From NCBI GenBank assembly GCA_014529385.2, contig CM043968.1, forward strand, positions 23,071,013 through 23,135,012: a stretch of 64,000 nt of DNA, given 5' to 3'. This DNA comes from Adiantum capillus-veneris. Its lineage: Eukaryota; Streptophyta; Polypodiopsida; Polypodiales; Pteridaceae. A program made the translations under genes and the position numbers. Below the pieces are notes generated by a model that worked only from the letters and a program-made list of their open reading frames with translations, was not told the DNA's origin and ran no database searches. Positions 48,146 through 61,542 of the stretch are shown one piece after another (within the stretch, counting starts at the first letter, position 1; each line of letters starts with the position of its first letter).

Positions 48146-49373
48146 CCCGCAAGCCAAGGAATGGTCCTACATCACTTAATCCTTGGGAGTCAATAGAAAC
48201 ATGATCCCTCTACAAGGAATAACTTGCTAGAGATACGACAATACATAAGGGTGAGTGTTGTGTGTCACAATTGGAACAGGGGTTCAAAACCTATAATAAT
48301 TTCTTCATGAATCATATTTTCTTATTCCTTATCCTTTGTGTTGACACTATAGACTTTCCATATATAGCATAGGGTAAGATTTCCCATGGATTGGAATTAT
48401 AAACATGGGCATTCTGTGTGTAGTTATGCAGGGCTATGTTTGCACCATCTAGTGTCATTAGTATTATACATAATTATTTTGCACTTATTGTTAAAAATAA
48501 CCTTGTCAAGTTGCACTCTTCCATCTTTGTCCATTCATGTTCACTTTTCTTTGTCTTTTCTAGAAGGCTCTAGCAAGCTTCTTTTTTTTTAATATTTTAG
48601 ATAAGAGATTTTTGTTTTCAACAATCTCCAAGTCCTTTTGGATAGTGCTATGGGATTGTTGTATTTTTGAATGCCTAGCCAAAGTAGCTCTCCTTGTTGG
48701 TGAGCCCTACCATGAATTCACATTTAGTCATCAAGGCATTTATCTACTAGTTTGGCTCATGTTGCAATCTTTGGTTCTAGCACATATTTGGAAAAGTTCA
48801 AAGCTATAATTAGCTTTGTTGCCTCTATATCTTTTTGTTATTTTTTGTGGTTGTATAGGGATACGTTTCACTTACCTTGGGCGAGCATAAGGAAGCAAGC
48901 CTTTGATGATGGGGCTAGTGCTAATGCACACTAGCCTAATCTTGTGCCCGCTTCCATAGCAATGGCTCACCCCTTGAAAAAAGGTCCTTGTAATGTTGTG
49001 TCCCTGCTTTTATGTTTCCTTTTTATCTCCGTGGAGATTTTATTTGTCATCTCTTATAGTTGTACATCTCTATGGAAGGGGAAATCCAAGACCTCTTCTT
49101 GCATTATAGTACTCTATGTTGTTTCTTGTTGGGTTTCCATCTCTAACTCCTCTTTTGTATTATTAGATTATGGTTTTGGTCTTTGCAAGTTGAGAAATTC
49201 ATGTGAGGGATTCCAACATGGATCCATCCTCTTTTTCCACCTATGGATCCGGGGTTGGTTTCTCTAGAAGAGGTGATTGTGAAGAAGTTGCACTTTGGAT
49301 GGGAAATTGTGTTATTCTTCTAGATTTTGGCTCTTTTTTTCCCCCAAAAAAAAAAAAAATCCCTTTGGTCTAT
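48146..49373. other. unassigned region between two gypsy-3-family relics
   Basis: 1.2 kb, AT-rich, with only short unconvincing frames. I see no repeat, RNA gene or domain. Confidence 0.4.
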
Positions 49374-50020
<647 letters not shown>

Positions 50021-51349
50021 TGTCTCCCCTTCTTGATGTAGATTCCATCCTCGGAAGCTATTCAGATGAATCCCATTCTTCAAGGTGGAAGAGTATCTAA
50101 GATTGAATGTCCTTAGCCTTCTTCAACCACTACAATCAACCAAAATTGGCACAGTAGTTGCATTATCATATACAATTAAAAATCATATGTAGTGAGTAAG
50201 CACAAAAATTGATTGGTAACAAAAAAAATTTAGAAAGAATTAGCAGTACAACATTAAACTGTAATATAATAAACATATAAGTAGTTGTAAAGGTCAAAAA
50301 ATAAACAATTTTGGGATTGCTAATTTAACAATCGGGAGGCACTAGAGGTCAACTATTGATACCATGGGCAAGCTTCTCAATTCTCTTTGGTCAATTAAGC
50401 TGTTTAATCATAAGAGCAAAGTATTTCATGTTCAAGGGCTGGGACTAGAGGTATACCTAAAAGACCGTCTAGCTAAGCTATAATAAAAGAAATTGCTTAT
50501 GAAATCATCACGTGAATTATTCCCTTTGTTTGACCACCCAAAATGTTTTCACATTGATTCAATTTTTTGACGTGTGTGCTTATTTGTATGCCTCAAGCTT
50601 TTTGCTTCTCAAGGAAACGCGTCCACACTGAGAACCTCTAGGGCTCTAGTACCATAAGCAATACATGTGAGTGGGAAGTACCAAATCAAGCAGGGATTTC
50701 TCTTCCAGCTTAAGATTTTACATTTGTGGCACTTTTTTTTTTGTTTTTCATTGCATTTCAATTTTGAGCTTTGGGGGGTCATATGACATTGTTTCCCTCC
50801 CCAAGCTCATCACACTACTATGCCTAAATTGGATTAAAGACCTAAAGTAACCATTGATTATTAGGAAGGCATTCTCCATGGTATTACTAGTATTAAGAGA
50901 AGATCTCTAACACCGAACTTGGTTAAACTAACTTAGCTAGACTGCTTGATTCTTAAAGCTAGACACGGGACTATGACAGAAAAATATATTTAATCTAATG
51001 TTTAATACTAAGAAAAGGTGATGAATATTATGCTGCGAATCACAGTTAAAGCAGACAAACATGGATGCTAAAAAACCAAGATTCTATGCTAATGGACAAG
51101 AAACACATGTTCATGTTGATGATGGCGCTCGATTCGAAGAGTGAATGGGAGAAATATTCCATGAAGTTCAAAATCCTAACACTGGCAACACATTCCTATA
51201 CACACTAGAAAACACAAGGAATACCTCGAGGAGGCACATCAGTGGGAAGAGGCACCAACCTTTATTTGAACACATTTAAAACACATCAAGAACCCTAACC
51301 TAATTATTTGCACCCCCCTAGAGAGTCAAGGAAATAGGATATTGAATAG

Positions 51350-51720
51350 ATCAGCGAGTAGCCCTGGGTCTAAACCCCTATCCTTGTCATCATCAAGAAA
51401 AACAAAGTCATCATCCGTGAGACCATACGTGTTGTCCGTGTAATTATGTAACTCTTCCTCATCATTAGAGGCACAAATGTTCACTAAGAATGTCACTAGA
51501 CGTCTATAGTCATCTTGGTCAGGAGGGTAAGCTTCTGCAATTGGAGAGACATCCTCTACTAAGTATTAATTAGTCGTGGTCAAGAGACATATCAACCATT
51601 CAAAATTCCTCAAAATTCTTCTCGCACGCTAGCGTATGTACCAAATCCCATTCACATGCAAGCACCGGGTAGACTATGTGAAACACTTGTGAAAAGTAAG
51701 GAGGGTACCTCTACCTAAGG
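51350..51720 (-). pseudogene. gypsy-4b ORF2 relic
   Basis: Minus-strand sequence matches the acidic end of gypsy-3 ORF2 (for example the part for DNDFIYLDDE corresponds to ATCATCAAGAAAAACAAAGT on the plus strand near 51390). Frame is broken. Shows ORF2 is an inherited part of this family. Confidence 0.5.
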
Positions 51721-52082
51721 TAGGAGTGGATGACTCTAGTGTACTAACCATATCTGTACACACAAATAGATAATGGTTAGTATGCAAATATTTTTCAAAA
51801 GGTCATGTCCTTGTGCATAATGTGCTTTTATGATTTTGGGTCATGTACTAGAACTTATAGGTTTCCAAAAAAAAATTTGGTGGCTCTTGCTCTTTTACTT
51901 TTTTATTTTTGTTTTTGTGAGTATAAGGCTATATATGTACATTCCCTAAGATTTAAAGATTGAGAGGTCAAGGAGGAAGGTTAACAGGGGAGCAAGTGAA
52001 TGTTGGATGTCAGCAAACACTCCCCCCTTCCTTGGGTAGATCATACCTTTTGGAACAATGTCACCTTTTGAAACCAATTTTT

Positions 52083-52680
52083 CTAAGTTGTTATGGATGA
52101 AGACTTTGACCAATAGTTTTTGGCCACCCTATGCATTTCATCTAGTTGCAAGGGTGGTAAGGTACTCTCCCATGATTTTATTTGCAGCATTGTTGTAGGT
52201 GGTGAACTTACAACGGGAGGTGCAAATTCTTTCTTCTTTGTATGGATATATACAATGGTAGGTGGAGGTTGTGTCGAAGCTTCTATTTCCATATATAAAC
52301 TAGAAGAAGAGCAAGAAGCTTCATTTTTTTCTTCTATAATTGAGCCGGGAGAAAGAAGTCGTTCTTGCTTGGGTACCCAAACTAGCTCCTGATCAAGTGT
52401 ATAGTGTTCTGTGATCTTTCCCTTTCCACAATCTTCAATCAACTTTATCATTACAGGATTTGACTCACATGGGTCAGGTGACAGATAAGAACACAATCTA
52501 TATTTTGGCACCCAGATTTGATCATTTCATTCATAGTAGCCTTGGGCTTCTAATAGTCGTTTAGGAACATTTTCTTATATTTCTTGGAGCGAGTGGGGCG
52601 TCTCTTACAAGGCTCCTATTTTTTAGCATTAGAAACGATCACTAAAGAAGCTTTGGGGACCCATTTGTATGTTTTCTTTG
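52083..52680 (-). pseudogene. gypsy-4b ORF1 C-terminal fragment
   Basis: The 142-residue frame to 52511 has YRLCSYLSPDPCESNPV, ELVWVPKQERL and LQIKSWESTLPPLQLDEMHR, all matching the C-terminus of gypsy-3 ORF1 including one WVPK motif. Upstream to 52680 the frame is broken but still homologous. Confidence 0.7.
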
Positions 52681-52689
52681 TTATATTAT

Positions 52690-52787
52690 CATTAGGAAAT
52701 TTCAGAGGTCATTTGAAGGGCCATATGAAGAGAGAGAAAAATAGAGCGCGTCCAATGAGCATGAAGGCTACGTTACGTAGGAAAGTA
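52690..52787 (+). repeat. terminal inverted repeat of a foldback/MULE-like element (left end)
   Basis: CATTAGGAAATTTCAGAGGT, then GAAGGGCCATATGAAGAGAG and CTACGTTACGTAG match the inverse of 18300-18394 of the foldback element with point changes. It interrupts gypsy-4b ORF1. The matching right end is not in the window, so the element would extend past 64000, or the end was lost. Confidence 0.7.
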
Positions 52788-53044
52788 CGTGGAAAGACTC
52801 AAAAAAATAGGAAAATAGCATAAAACTTTCACGAAACTAGGATTGTAGCATAGTAATTTCCTTCCTTTTACCGAGCTTTTAGGTGCTTGCATGTGGTCCC
52901 ACTTCTGATATTCTCTTATGGTCATTAACGTACTGGAGGGTGACCATTAAGCGCGCACAAGATATTGGAATTCTAAAACACTTTCCCTCCATTAGAATGC
53001 TTTCAAAGTGAATCTCCCTCCACTAAAGCTTTTCTCTGAGAGCT

Positions 53045-54465
53045 ATGGCGTCCACGTCTTCTCGCCCAAGAGGCTCCAGGTGTTTACTGTCTCTCACACC
53101 AACAACCAACAACTGCACTTTGCCTAGAAGGCCAAGTAGTAGCATATCCTCAATTACAATACCAGCTTCAATAAGTGCAGAGAACCAATGGGTTGGACAA
53201 AGGATAAACAAAGGTTCATGGGTCCTCATGCAACCAAGAAGACCCAAGAGGTCTAGTGGTATCAATGTTTACCGCTCAGCATGGAAGGCCAGAGTGTTGG
53301 ATTTCAAAGTTGAAATCGGCAAAATATCTGTAAAGGAAGTTCTTGTTCAGCATGTGTTTACCCATCCTGAGGTGATAGCAAACGGTGGAAATGTATCAGA
53401 TATACATCAACCACGTTGCAATTGTAAGTACTCTTGACATGTGAACTTACTGATACTCTCATTATAACTTTTCTTATATATTTTGCAATGTTTCTCCCGC
53501 TTGTTATGAGTAATGTCTCCATTCTTCAAAGCTCAATTACATTAGATTTGTCATTTGTACTTATTGATACTCTTAGTTTAACTCTTCTTATATATATTGC
53601 AGATGTTTATCCCTCTTCTTATGAGCAATGGGAGCCTGTGGAGTGCATAATAGGCCTCTTCCATGTTGTTCATGCCCACATTGGTTCTCTACAGTACTCA
53701 GAGAGGAGCAGCAAAAGACTGGCTGATGAGGGAATCTTTTTTTATGAACACTTTTACCAACTCAGCTCAGGGAATAAGAATGGCATGTTGGTGAAAGTGC
53801 CTCTACCAACCGATTGGAACACTGTGGACTGGCCAGTTCCCGAGGAAACAATGGTGGAGGCAATGCGAAGTAAGCTCTACAAGGATATACAAAGGTCTCT
53901 ACGTAGCTCTATTCCTACCAAACTGGTTAGAATTGCAAACTTCTGTCCTATTGCACTCTTCATAGAGCTGTTTCATAGCTACAACATCCGAGTTACAAAA
54001 ACTGTGTTCATGTGCAAGTCATTTCAGCAGTCATCCTGTGACAAACTTCTTGACAAAGGATGATATGCAAAGGAAGAGATTGGTTTACGGTGCGAGGTCG
54101 CGCTTGATACTCTAGTTGTCAAGTACATGATTGCAAGCCAATCACTGTTACTCTCATTTTGGTATATGCGATCACAAATGCTAAACGGTAAGTACATTCC
54201 TATGGACCATGTTTCTGCAGGTTTGGAAGATAATCCTACTGTGGATGTGGAAGTGATTGATAAAGAGCATGGCCTACTATTGGTGGTTACAATAAGGGAG
54301 CTATGCAGTCTTCAGCATTTGCGAAATGACATCATTGAAGAGTCAATGGACAAGGATCTATCAGATTTTTCCTTTTTCCTAGCTGGCCGTAAGGTGATGC
54401 GGCGAAGGGAAAAAGATATTTTGTGCAAAGAGTTGGATGGTCGGGTTGAAGTAGTGTCAATGTAA
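53045..54465 (+). pseudogene. gene C: unknown two-exon protein with one in-frame TGA
   Basis: Exons 53045-53423 and 53603-54465; intron 53424-53602 (GTAAGT ... TTGCAG), frame kept. ATG 53045 starts MASTSSRPRGSRCLLSL, a Ser/Thr/Arg-rich start that resembles a plastid or mitochondrial transit peptide. The body has WEPVECIIGLFHVVHAHIGS, VPLPTDWNTVDWPVPEE and VDVEVIDKEHGLLLVVTIRE; no family recognised. TGA at 54061-54063 interrupts a frame that continues unchanged on both sides (LLDKG, then YAKEEIGLRCEV) to TAA/TGA at 54465. Lies 255 bp inside the TIR at 52690 and is convergent with gene E (260-bp gap). Confidence 0.55.
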
Positions 54466-54583
54466 CAGATATTCTTGTGAACCCAAGTGTATACAAATGA
54501 CTTTCAAGACATGAAGTTTATTGAGCTCATTTTCAATTGTGCCCTGTGAAAAAGTGTGCTTGAAATACATTTCTTTACCACGT

Positions 54584-54697
<114 letters not shown>

Positions 54698-54724
54698 AGA
54701 CAAGACAAAGACATGATTGAAGAA

Positions 54725-55288
54725 TCATCTTAATTCATTAGAAAGTACAAACTCGTCCGTGGACAATGGACTGAGATACAATTTCTGTAAGTATGGAATC
54801 AGAATGTCTTCAAGGTAAAAATCGAAGGAATGCCCCTCGAAAGAAGGTGGTGAGACAGTTGTTCCCGGCGGATTTAGTTCTCCCTTTTCAGGAGTATCAT
54901 CAATTAGTAGTGTATTAGTTGCATCAAAGGGTACACCGATTTGGCTAAACGGTTTGTACAAAAGAGGTAAGTGTGGTTTTTTAGGGTGGTAGTGGCCCTC
55001 AACGGTAACGCATTTTCTTTGATCATACAAAAAGGCAAAATCTGACGTGTGAGCATGGCATACACTGCAAACTATTGCAACTAGTGGCGACAAGTTTTGC
55101 CTTTGCATTGAAGACCATATGGAAACTCTGAAGCGCGGAAGAAGAAACTGAATAAATTCCTTGGTTCCTGGACGAACCACGACTCGACAAGTTCCCATTC
55201 GAAACGTTTGCAAATCCTCAAAGGGTCCTCTGTCACCGAGAGGCACCCGCATCAGCAGCAATCCATTGACGTCCAAGATAATCAACCT
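54725..55288 (-). CDS. gene E exon 5: FCP1-like HAD phosphatase domain
   Basis: Motif I is LIILDVNGLLL (Asp 641, Asn 643 in place of the second Asp), followed by VVVRPGTKEFIQFLLPRF, VSIWSS (motif II) and NTLLIDDTPEKGELNP (motif III). The C-terminus (FDFYLEDILIPYLQKL) is the usual terminal helix. 187 residues, intact, and homologous to the broken domain at 511-1352. The phosphate acceptor Asp and motif III acidic pair are present, so catalysis is possible. Confidence 0.82.
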   Translation of the reverse strand, partial: RLIILDVNGLLLMRVPLGDRGPFEDLQTFRMGTCRVVVRPGTKEFIQFLLPRFRVSIWSSMQRQNLSPLVAIVCSVCHAHTSDFAFLYDQRKCVTVEGHYHPKKPHLPLLYKPFSQIGVPFDATNTLLIDDTPEKGELNPPGTTVSPPSFEGHSFDFYLEDILIPYLQKLYLSPLSTDEFVLSNELR

Positions 55289-55360
55289 CTGTAAAAGTTG
55301 ACAAGTACATATAAGTAGTTAGAAGCTGAACATATTTTGCCATACTTGAATAGACATTAC

Positions 55361-55993
55361 CGGAACAACCGTATCTACAGGTAGCAAGGGTCCATACTGG
55401 GTCTCTGTAGTGTTCATGTCGTTGTTGCTCTCCTCCGCTTTATCTTCATAGTCATCATTCACATCTTCATCAGGGGTCTCCCCCATGGCTCTTTCTGCCT
55501 CATTCAAGGTTTCCTCCAAGGTCTGTTCGTATCCCTCGGTTGATCGGCTTTCCTCATACATCCTTGCCTGATCCATATCATTTTGCTCATCCCTAGGCCT
55601 GCTTTCCTCATCCATATCCTTTTGCTCATCTATAGGCCTTCTTTCCTCATCTTGGGTTTCAGCCATAGGCTCTTTTGGCTCCTCCACTGGCTGACTTGGC
55701 TCTTTCATTGTCTCCTCCGGTTGTACCTTAGCACCTTCCATATGCTCATTTGACCTTTCCTCATCCTCGGCTCTTTCATCTTCTGCTGATATGACCCCCT
55801 CGGCCCGTTGTGATTCCACTGTATCGGATGTAGGGGTTTGTCGTGGTGGCACGTCATGTTTTGTAAGATCAATAGTGCGCTCATCCAAGCCGCTATCTTC
55901 AAGCTCTCTAGGGCTAGACATAGTAAGCAGGTGTTGTATTAAACTTACCCGATATCTTTGCAAATAATCATATGTGTAGTTTTTTAAAGCACT
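55361..55993 (-). CDS. gene E exon 4: acidic linker
   Basis: 211 codons, phase 0 on both sides. Starts SALKNYTYDYLQRYRVSLIQ, then becomes Glu/Asp-rich with imperfect repeats of RPIDEQKDMDEES / RPRDEQNDMDQA and many Pro-Glu pairs. Probably disordered; joins the protease to the HAD domain. Confidence 0.7.
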
Positions 55994-56075
55994 CTGCAAA
56001 ATTGAAAGACCACATGGTGAGAATTCTTTTATAGACTAAACCAAAAACTAACTGAATGCATTGCCAAATGGGTAC

Positions 56076-56608
56076 CTTAGTCATGAAAGGTTTTAATGCA
56101 AAGTAGCTTTGCAGGACATATTCTGCATGGAGAAGACATCTCTAGCCGCAAGAATTTCCATCGGTTTGATTTGGGACAGGTACTTCTTTGATTGGGGCCT
56201 TGTATAGTTCATACCTTCCACATAGCTTGCCATAGGCAAGCAACAACCTCTTTATACAACTGCACAAAGCAATGTCAAGATGTTAGCATGAGGCTTCAAA
56301 TTTACATGGATATCTATAAGAAACACTTTCTGATACAAAACACTTACAGCCTAATTTCAGGGTGGGTTCCTTTTATTGAATTGAACACCCACACTGCTGG
56401 TTGGTCAACATCAAGGCATATGAGACTCCAGTGATGGTTGTTCTCATATGGAAAGATGATCACAGTAACTTCCAGCATAGCACAGTGGAGAAACCAACTC
56501 TCAAAGGTCCCAGATGGACTGTTCTTTTGTCTAATAATCACTGACATTTGTGGATCAAGAAGAAACACCTTTGTGTGAGTGTGCAGTGGGAGTTGACTTT
56601 TGATCAGG
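56076..56608 (-). pseudogene. gene E exons 2-3: Ulp1-type (C48) cysteine protease core
   Basis: Exon 2 (56608-56348) has VFLLDPQM, VTVIIFPYE, NNHHWSLICLDVD (catalytic His 335 before Trp) and VWVFNSIKG, where Asn 352 takes the usual Asp place. Exon 3 (56259-56076) has VPVPNQTDGNSCG: Gln 394 of the oxyanion hole and Cys 400. TAG 56144-56142 then interrupts, after which RCLLHAEYVLQSYF continues the family pattern; TGG to TAG is the simplest cause. Ulp1-like proteases are frequent cargo of plant MULE and CACTA transposons. Without readthrough the product would be a 401-residue H3-protease lacking the last helices. Confidence 0.8.
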
Positions 56609-56680
56609 CTGCAGAGACTCTACCTGAGTTAGCAAACCTATTATCTGAGTTTTCAAAGCTAGCAAGATAGTAACACTTAC

Positions 56681-57507
56681 TTAAGACAAGCATAGATAAT
56701 TGTGTCTGAAATCTGAGCATCTGGATTCTGCAATAAATTAATGTCCACTTTTTCTAGAGCTAGCTTTCTGGCTCCATCTACAAATGGTATCTCTGCAAGC
56801 AAACCATCCTTCATTGAAAGTAGAGTTTCTTGATTGCTTGCCTCTATGGATAGGGTCACATTGCACTCTGTTTGCCTCTGGGACTCCACTGCTACTTTTG
56901 CTTTCTCCTTAAGCTCTGCTTCCCTCATGTCCTCTGTTTGGCGAGCAATAGTCTTTGCCCTTGCCCTTGTATTCACATCATGTGTGACATCTACAACTGT
57001 GAGTTGTGGCACTAGCTCCGGGGGGTATAACAAAATTTCCCTCATTTTCTTATCCTTGCAGACATTGGGGACCAGTAGTTTGTCATACCTCCACCTTATT
57101 CTTTTCAGTGTCTCACTATCTTTGTCCATTATAGTAACCCTGTGGGCATGGGCTGCAACAATGGTCATGTCACTGAAGTACTCCAGTAGGAAGTCCTCTG
57201 CTGCTTCCTGTAGAGCCATTAATGCCACCACCTTCCACCTTTTGGTGCCCCAGGTAGCTTCATCACATATGGACCTCACCATCCTCTGGAAGGGCAGCTT
57301 TGGTATGCATAAATCTACACATTTCTGTGCCTTTCTGATTTCTCTGAAAAGTCCCATGCAGGTTTGCAGCTTCTTCATCCTTGGCCCTTTCAGAATTTTA
57401 TTTGGTTTTCCAGGTCTTTTCTTTGGGGTTGCATATCTGCTACTTGCTTTAGATGCTAATCCTAGTCCCTTGCCTGCCTTCCTTGCAGTGGCTTTTGTTC
57501 TAGCCAT
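56681..57507 (-). CDS. gene E exon 1: histone H3/CENH3-like domain and start of Ulp1
   Basis: ATG 57507. The tail MARTKATARK keeps R2, T3, K4, T6, A7, R8 and K9 of histone H3 (Q5 and S10 are Ala). The fold follows at about 52-140: FREIRKAQK (alpha-N), IPKLPFQRMVR (alpha-1), ALMALQEAAEDFL (alpha-2) and HAHRVTIMDKD (loop 2/alpha-3). Loop 1 (CDEATWGTKRWKVV) is one residue longer than in H3 and contains Arg-Trp; with AAED and FSD these are features of plant CENH3 rather than H3. Residues 141-262 are a charged linker, with the Ulp1 part beginning near 263. The exon ends in phase 2 at donor GTAAGT. An ATG five codons upstream (57522) is possible, but MARTK fits the H3 start. Confidence 0.85.
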
Positions 57508-57554
57508 CTCACTGTACACCAAAAGAAGAGTCTCAATCCCCTTCTCTCTTTCTA

Positions 57555-57612
<58 letters not shown>

Positions 57613-57667
57613 TTCTATAGCTTAGCATATTTAAATAGAGAGAGAAAGAGAGAGTGAGAGTGCCCAT

Positions 57668-57728
57668 TACTAAAGGCGCGCACGGAGCACGTTTTTACCT
57701 CAACAAACACCTCCGTGCGCCGTTAGTA
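57668..57728. repeat. 61-bp hairpin unit 1
   Basis: TACTAAAGGCGCGCACGGAG ... CTCCGTGCGCCGTTAGTA; arms pair, TA at both ends. Confidence 0.8.
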
Positions 57729-57749
57729 TAGGGTAAAATAAATACACAC

Positions 57750-57818
<69 letters not shown>

Positions 57819-57827
57819 AATGCACAG

Positions 57828-57885
57828 TACTAACGGCGTGCATAGAGACATGCACTACGGGTATGCCTCTCTACGCGCGCCTTTG

Positions 57886-57888
<3 letters not shown>
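57828..57888. repeat. 61-bp hairpin unit 2
   Basis: TACTAACGGCGTGCATAGAG ... CTCTACGCGCGCCTTTGGTA, same design as unit 1 with a different loop. Confidence 0.8.
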
Positions 57889-57936
<48 letters not shown>

Positions 57937-57938
<2 letters not shown>

Positions 57939-57960
57939 GTGTGTGTGTGTGTAAGTTATA

Positions 57961-58002
<42 letters not shown>

Positions 58003-58070
58003 TATTTTAAAGATGTGTGTCTGTGTGTTTGTGAGTGTGTGTGTGTGGGTGTGTATGTGTGTGTGTATGT

Positions 58071-58117
<47 letters not shown>

Positions 58118-58132
58118 TGTGTGTGTGTGTGA
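57937..58132. repeat. (GT)n-rich tract
   Basis: Interrupted GT repeats with TTT, GA and TAT breaks; Cys/Val frames here are artefacts. Confidence 0.95.
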
Positions 58133-58281
58133 GACTGTTTGTGTGGGTTGTTTGCTAAGACTGTGCTTGGTACTGTGACAGAAACAGAGATAGAGAGATA
58201 GAGGCAAAGGCAGAGGGAGAGGCAGACCTTCGTTATGTCGATGGGTCAGCTTGCTGTCGGAGACGCAGACGACGGCTCTTG

Positions 58282-58283
<2 letters not shown>

Positions 58284-58359
<76 letters not shown>
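58284..58359. repeat. (CT)38 tract
   Basis: Pure CT about 470-545 bp upstream of the gene D ATG. Confidence 0.95.
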
Positions 58360-58362
<3 letters not shown>

Positions 58363-58488
58363 ACTCACTCTCTTTCACGAGGTGTGGTTTTTCTCTCTCT
58401 TGACCTCTTTATATGACGTACAAAAGTATACGGTCTCAATAATGACCACACATGTGACATCATGCAAATATACTCTAATTTATAGTGA

Positions 58489-58495
58489 CACGTGG
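58489..58495 (+). promoter_or_regulatory. G-box-like motif upstream of gene D
   Basis: CACGTGG in the only non-repetitive part of the divergent region (58376-58530). Binding by bZIP/bHLH factors is possible. Confidence 0.3.
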
Positions 58496-58597
58496 GGCGC
58501 CGCCGTGTGTATCCGTTATAAGTGTGATTTTGAGAGAGAGAAAGAGAGAGAACAATAGAGAGAGAGAGAGAGCCAGAGAAAGAGAGAGTGTGATAAA

Positions 58598-58656
<59 letters not shown>

Positions 58657-58827
58657 TTAGAGAGACAGAGAGAGAGAAAGAGAGAACAGATTGTGAGAGA
58701 GATAGAGAGAGGGAGAGAGGGAGAGACATAGATTGAGAGAGAGATAGAGAGAGGGACTCCTTACTCTCAGAGAGAGAGAGAGAGAGGGAGGGAGAGAGAC
58801 ATAGTCAGTTTGACACACAAAAAAGCA

Positions 58828-61453
<2,626 letters not shown>

Positions 61454-61542
61454 TACACTTCAAGTAGCAATTGTATAAGATCATGTATTACATAAATTTT
61501 GTACAATGTCATCCACTCAGAGTATCTTTCTCCACTTGTGAT

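Larger units (their letters stand above)
50021..52689 (-). mobile_element. gypsy-4b: 3' part of a gypsy-3 relative, cut at 52690
   Basis: From left: PPT region, 3' non-coding part, ORF2 relic (about 51350-51720), ORF1 C-terminus (52083-52680). Homology with gypsy-3 (to about 30835) runs up to TTTGTTATATTA and stops exactly where CATTAGGAAATTTC begins. The rest of ORF1 is not seen further right. Confidence 0.8.
54725..57507 (-). pseudogene. gene E: H3/CENH3-like + Ulp1 protease + acidic linker + FCP1-like HAD fusion, one TAG
   Basis: Exons 57507-56681, 56608-56348, 56259-56076, 55993-55361 and 55288-54725; introns of 72, 88, 82 and 72 bp, all GT-AG and frame-true, about 822 codons. Domain order: histone H3-like (1-140), linker, Ulp1/C48 protease (about 263-424), acidic linker (425-635), HAD (636-822). 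The splice joins restore motifs across exons: AQISDTIIYACL joins to NLIKSQLPLH (Ulp1 entry helix), and VVP joins to RLIILDVNG (HAD motif I). A TAG at 56144-56142 (codon 402) follows the catalytic Cys-Gly. Known parts: H3 is nucleosomal, Ulp1 cleaves SUMO-like conjugates, FCP1-like HADs dephosphorylate proteins. The combined role is unknown. Head-to-head with gene D over 1.3 kb of low-complexity DNA. Confidence 0.75.
57508..58827. promoter_or_regulatory. divergent intergenic region of genes E and D, GA/CT/GT-rich
   Basis: 1.3 kb made mainly of CT (57558-57610, 57753-57814, 58284-58359), GA (57888-57935, 58534-58800) and GT (57937-58132) tracts with two 61-bp hairpins. A G-box CACGTGG is at 58489-58495, 333 bp before the gene D start, and an AT-rich TTTAAATA near 57626-57640 could serve gene E. 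GA tracts are binding sites of plant BBR/BPC factors, so a shared promoter is plausible but not shown. Confidence 0.4.

Noticed and set aside
53045-54465. OTU-type protease for genes C and D
   Set aside because: Neither protein shows the DGNC catalytic motif or a convincing His strand; left as unknown.
56834-57625. 263-residue plus-strand frame opposite gene E exon 1
   Set aside because: Antisense of the histone-like exon, ending in a CT-tract translation; no domain.
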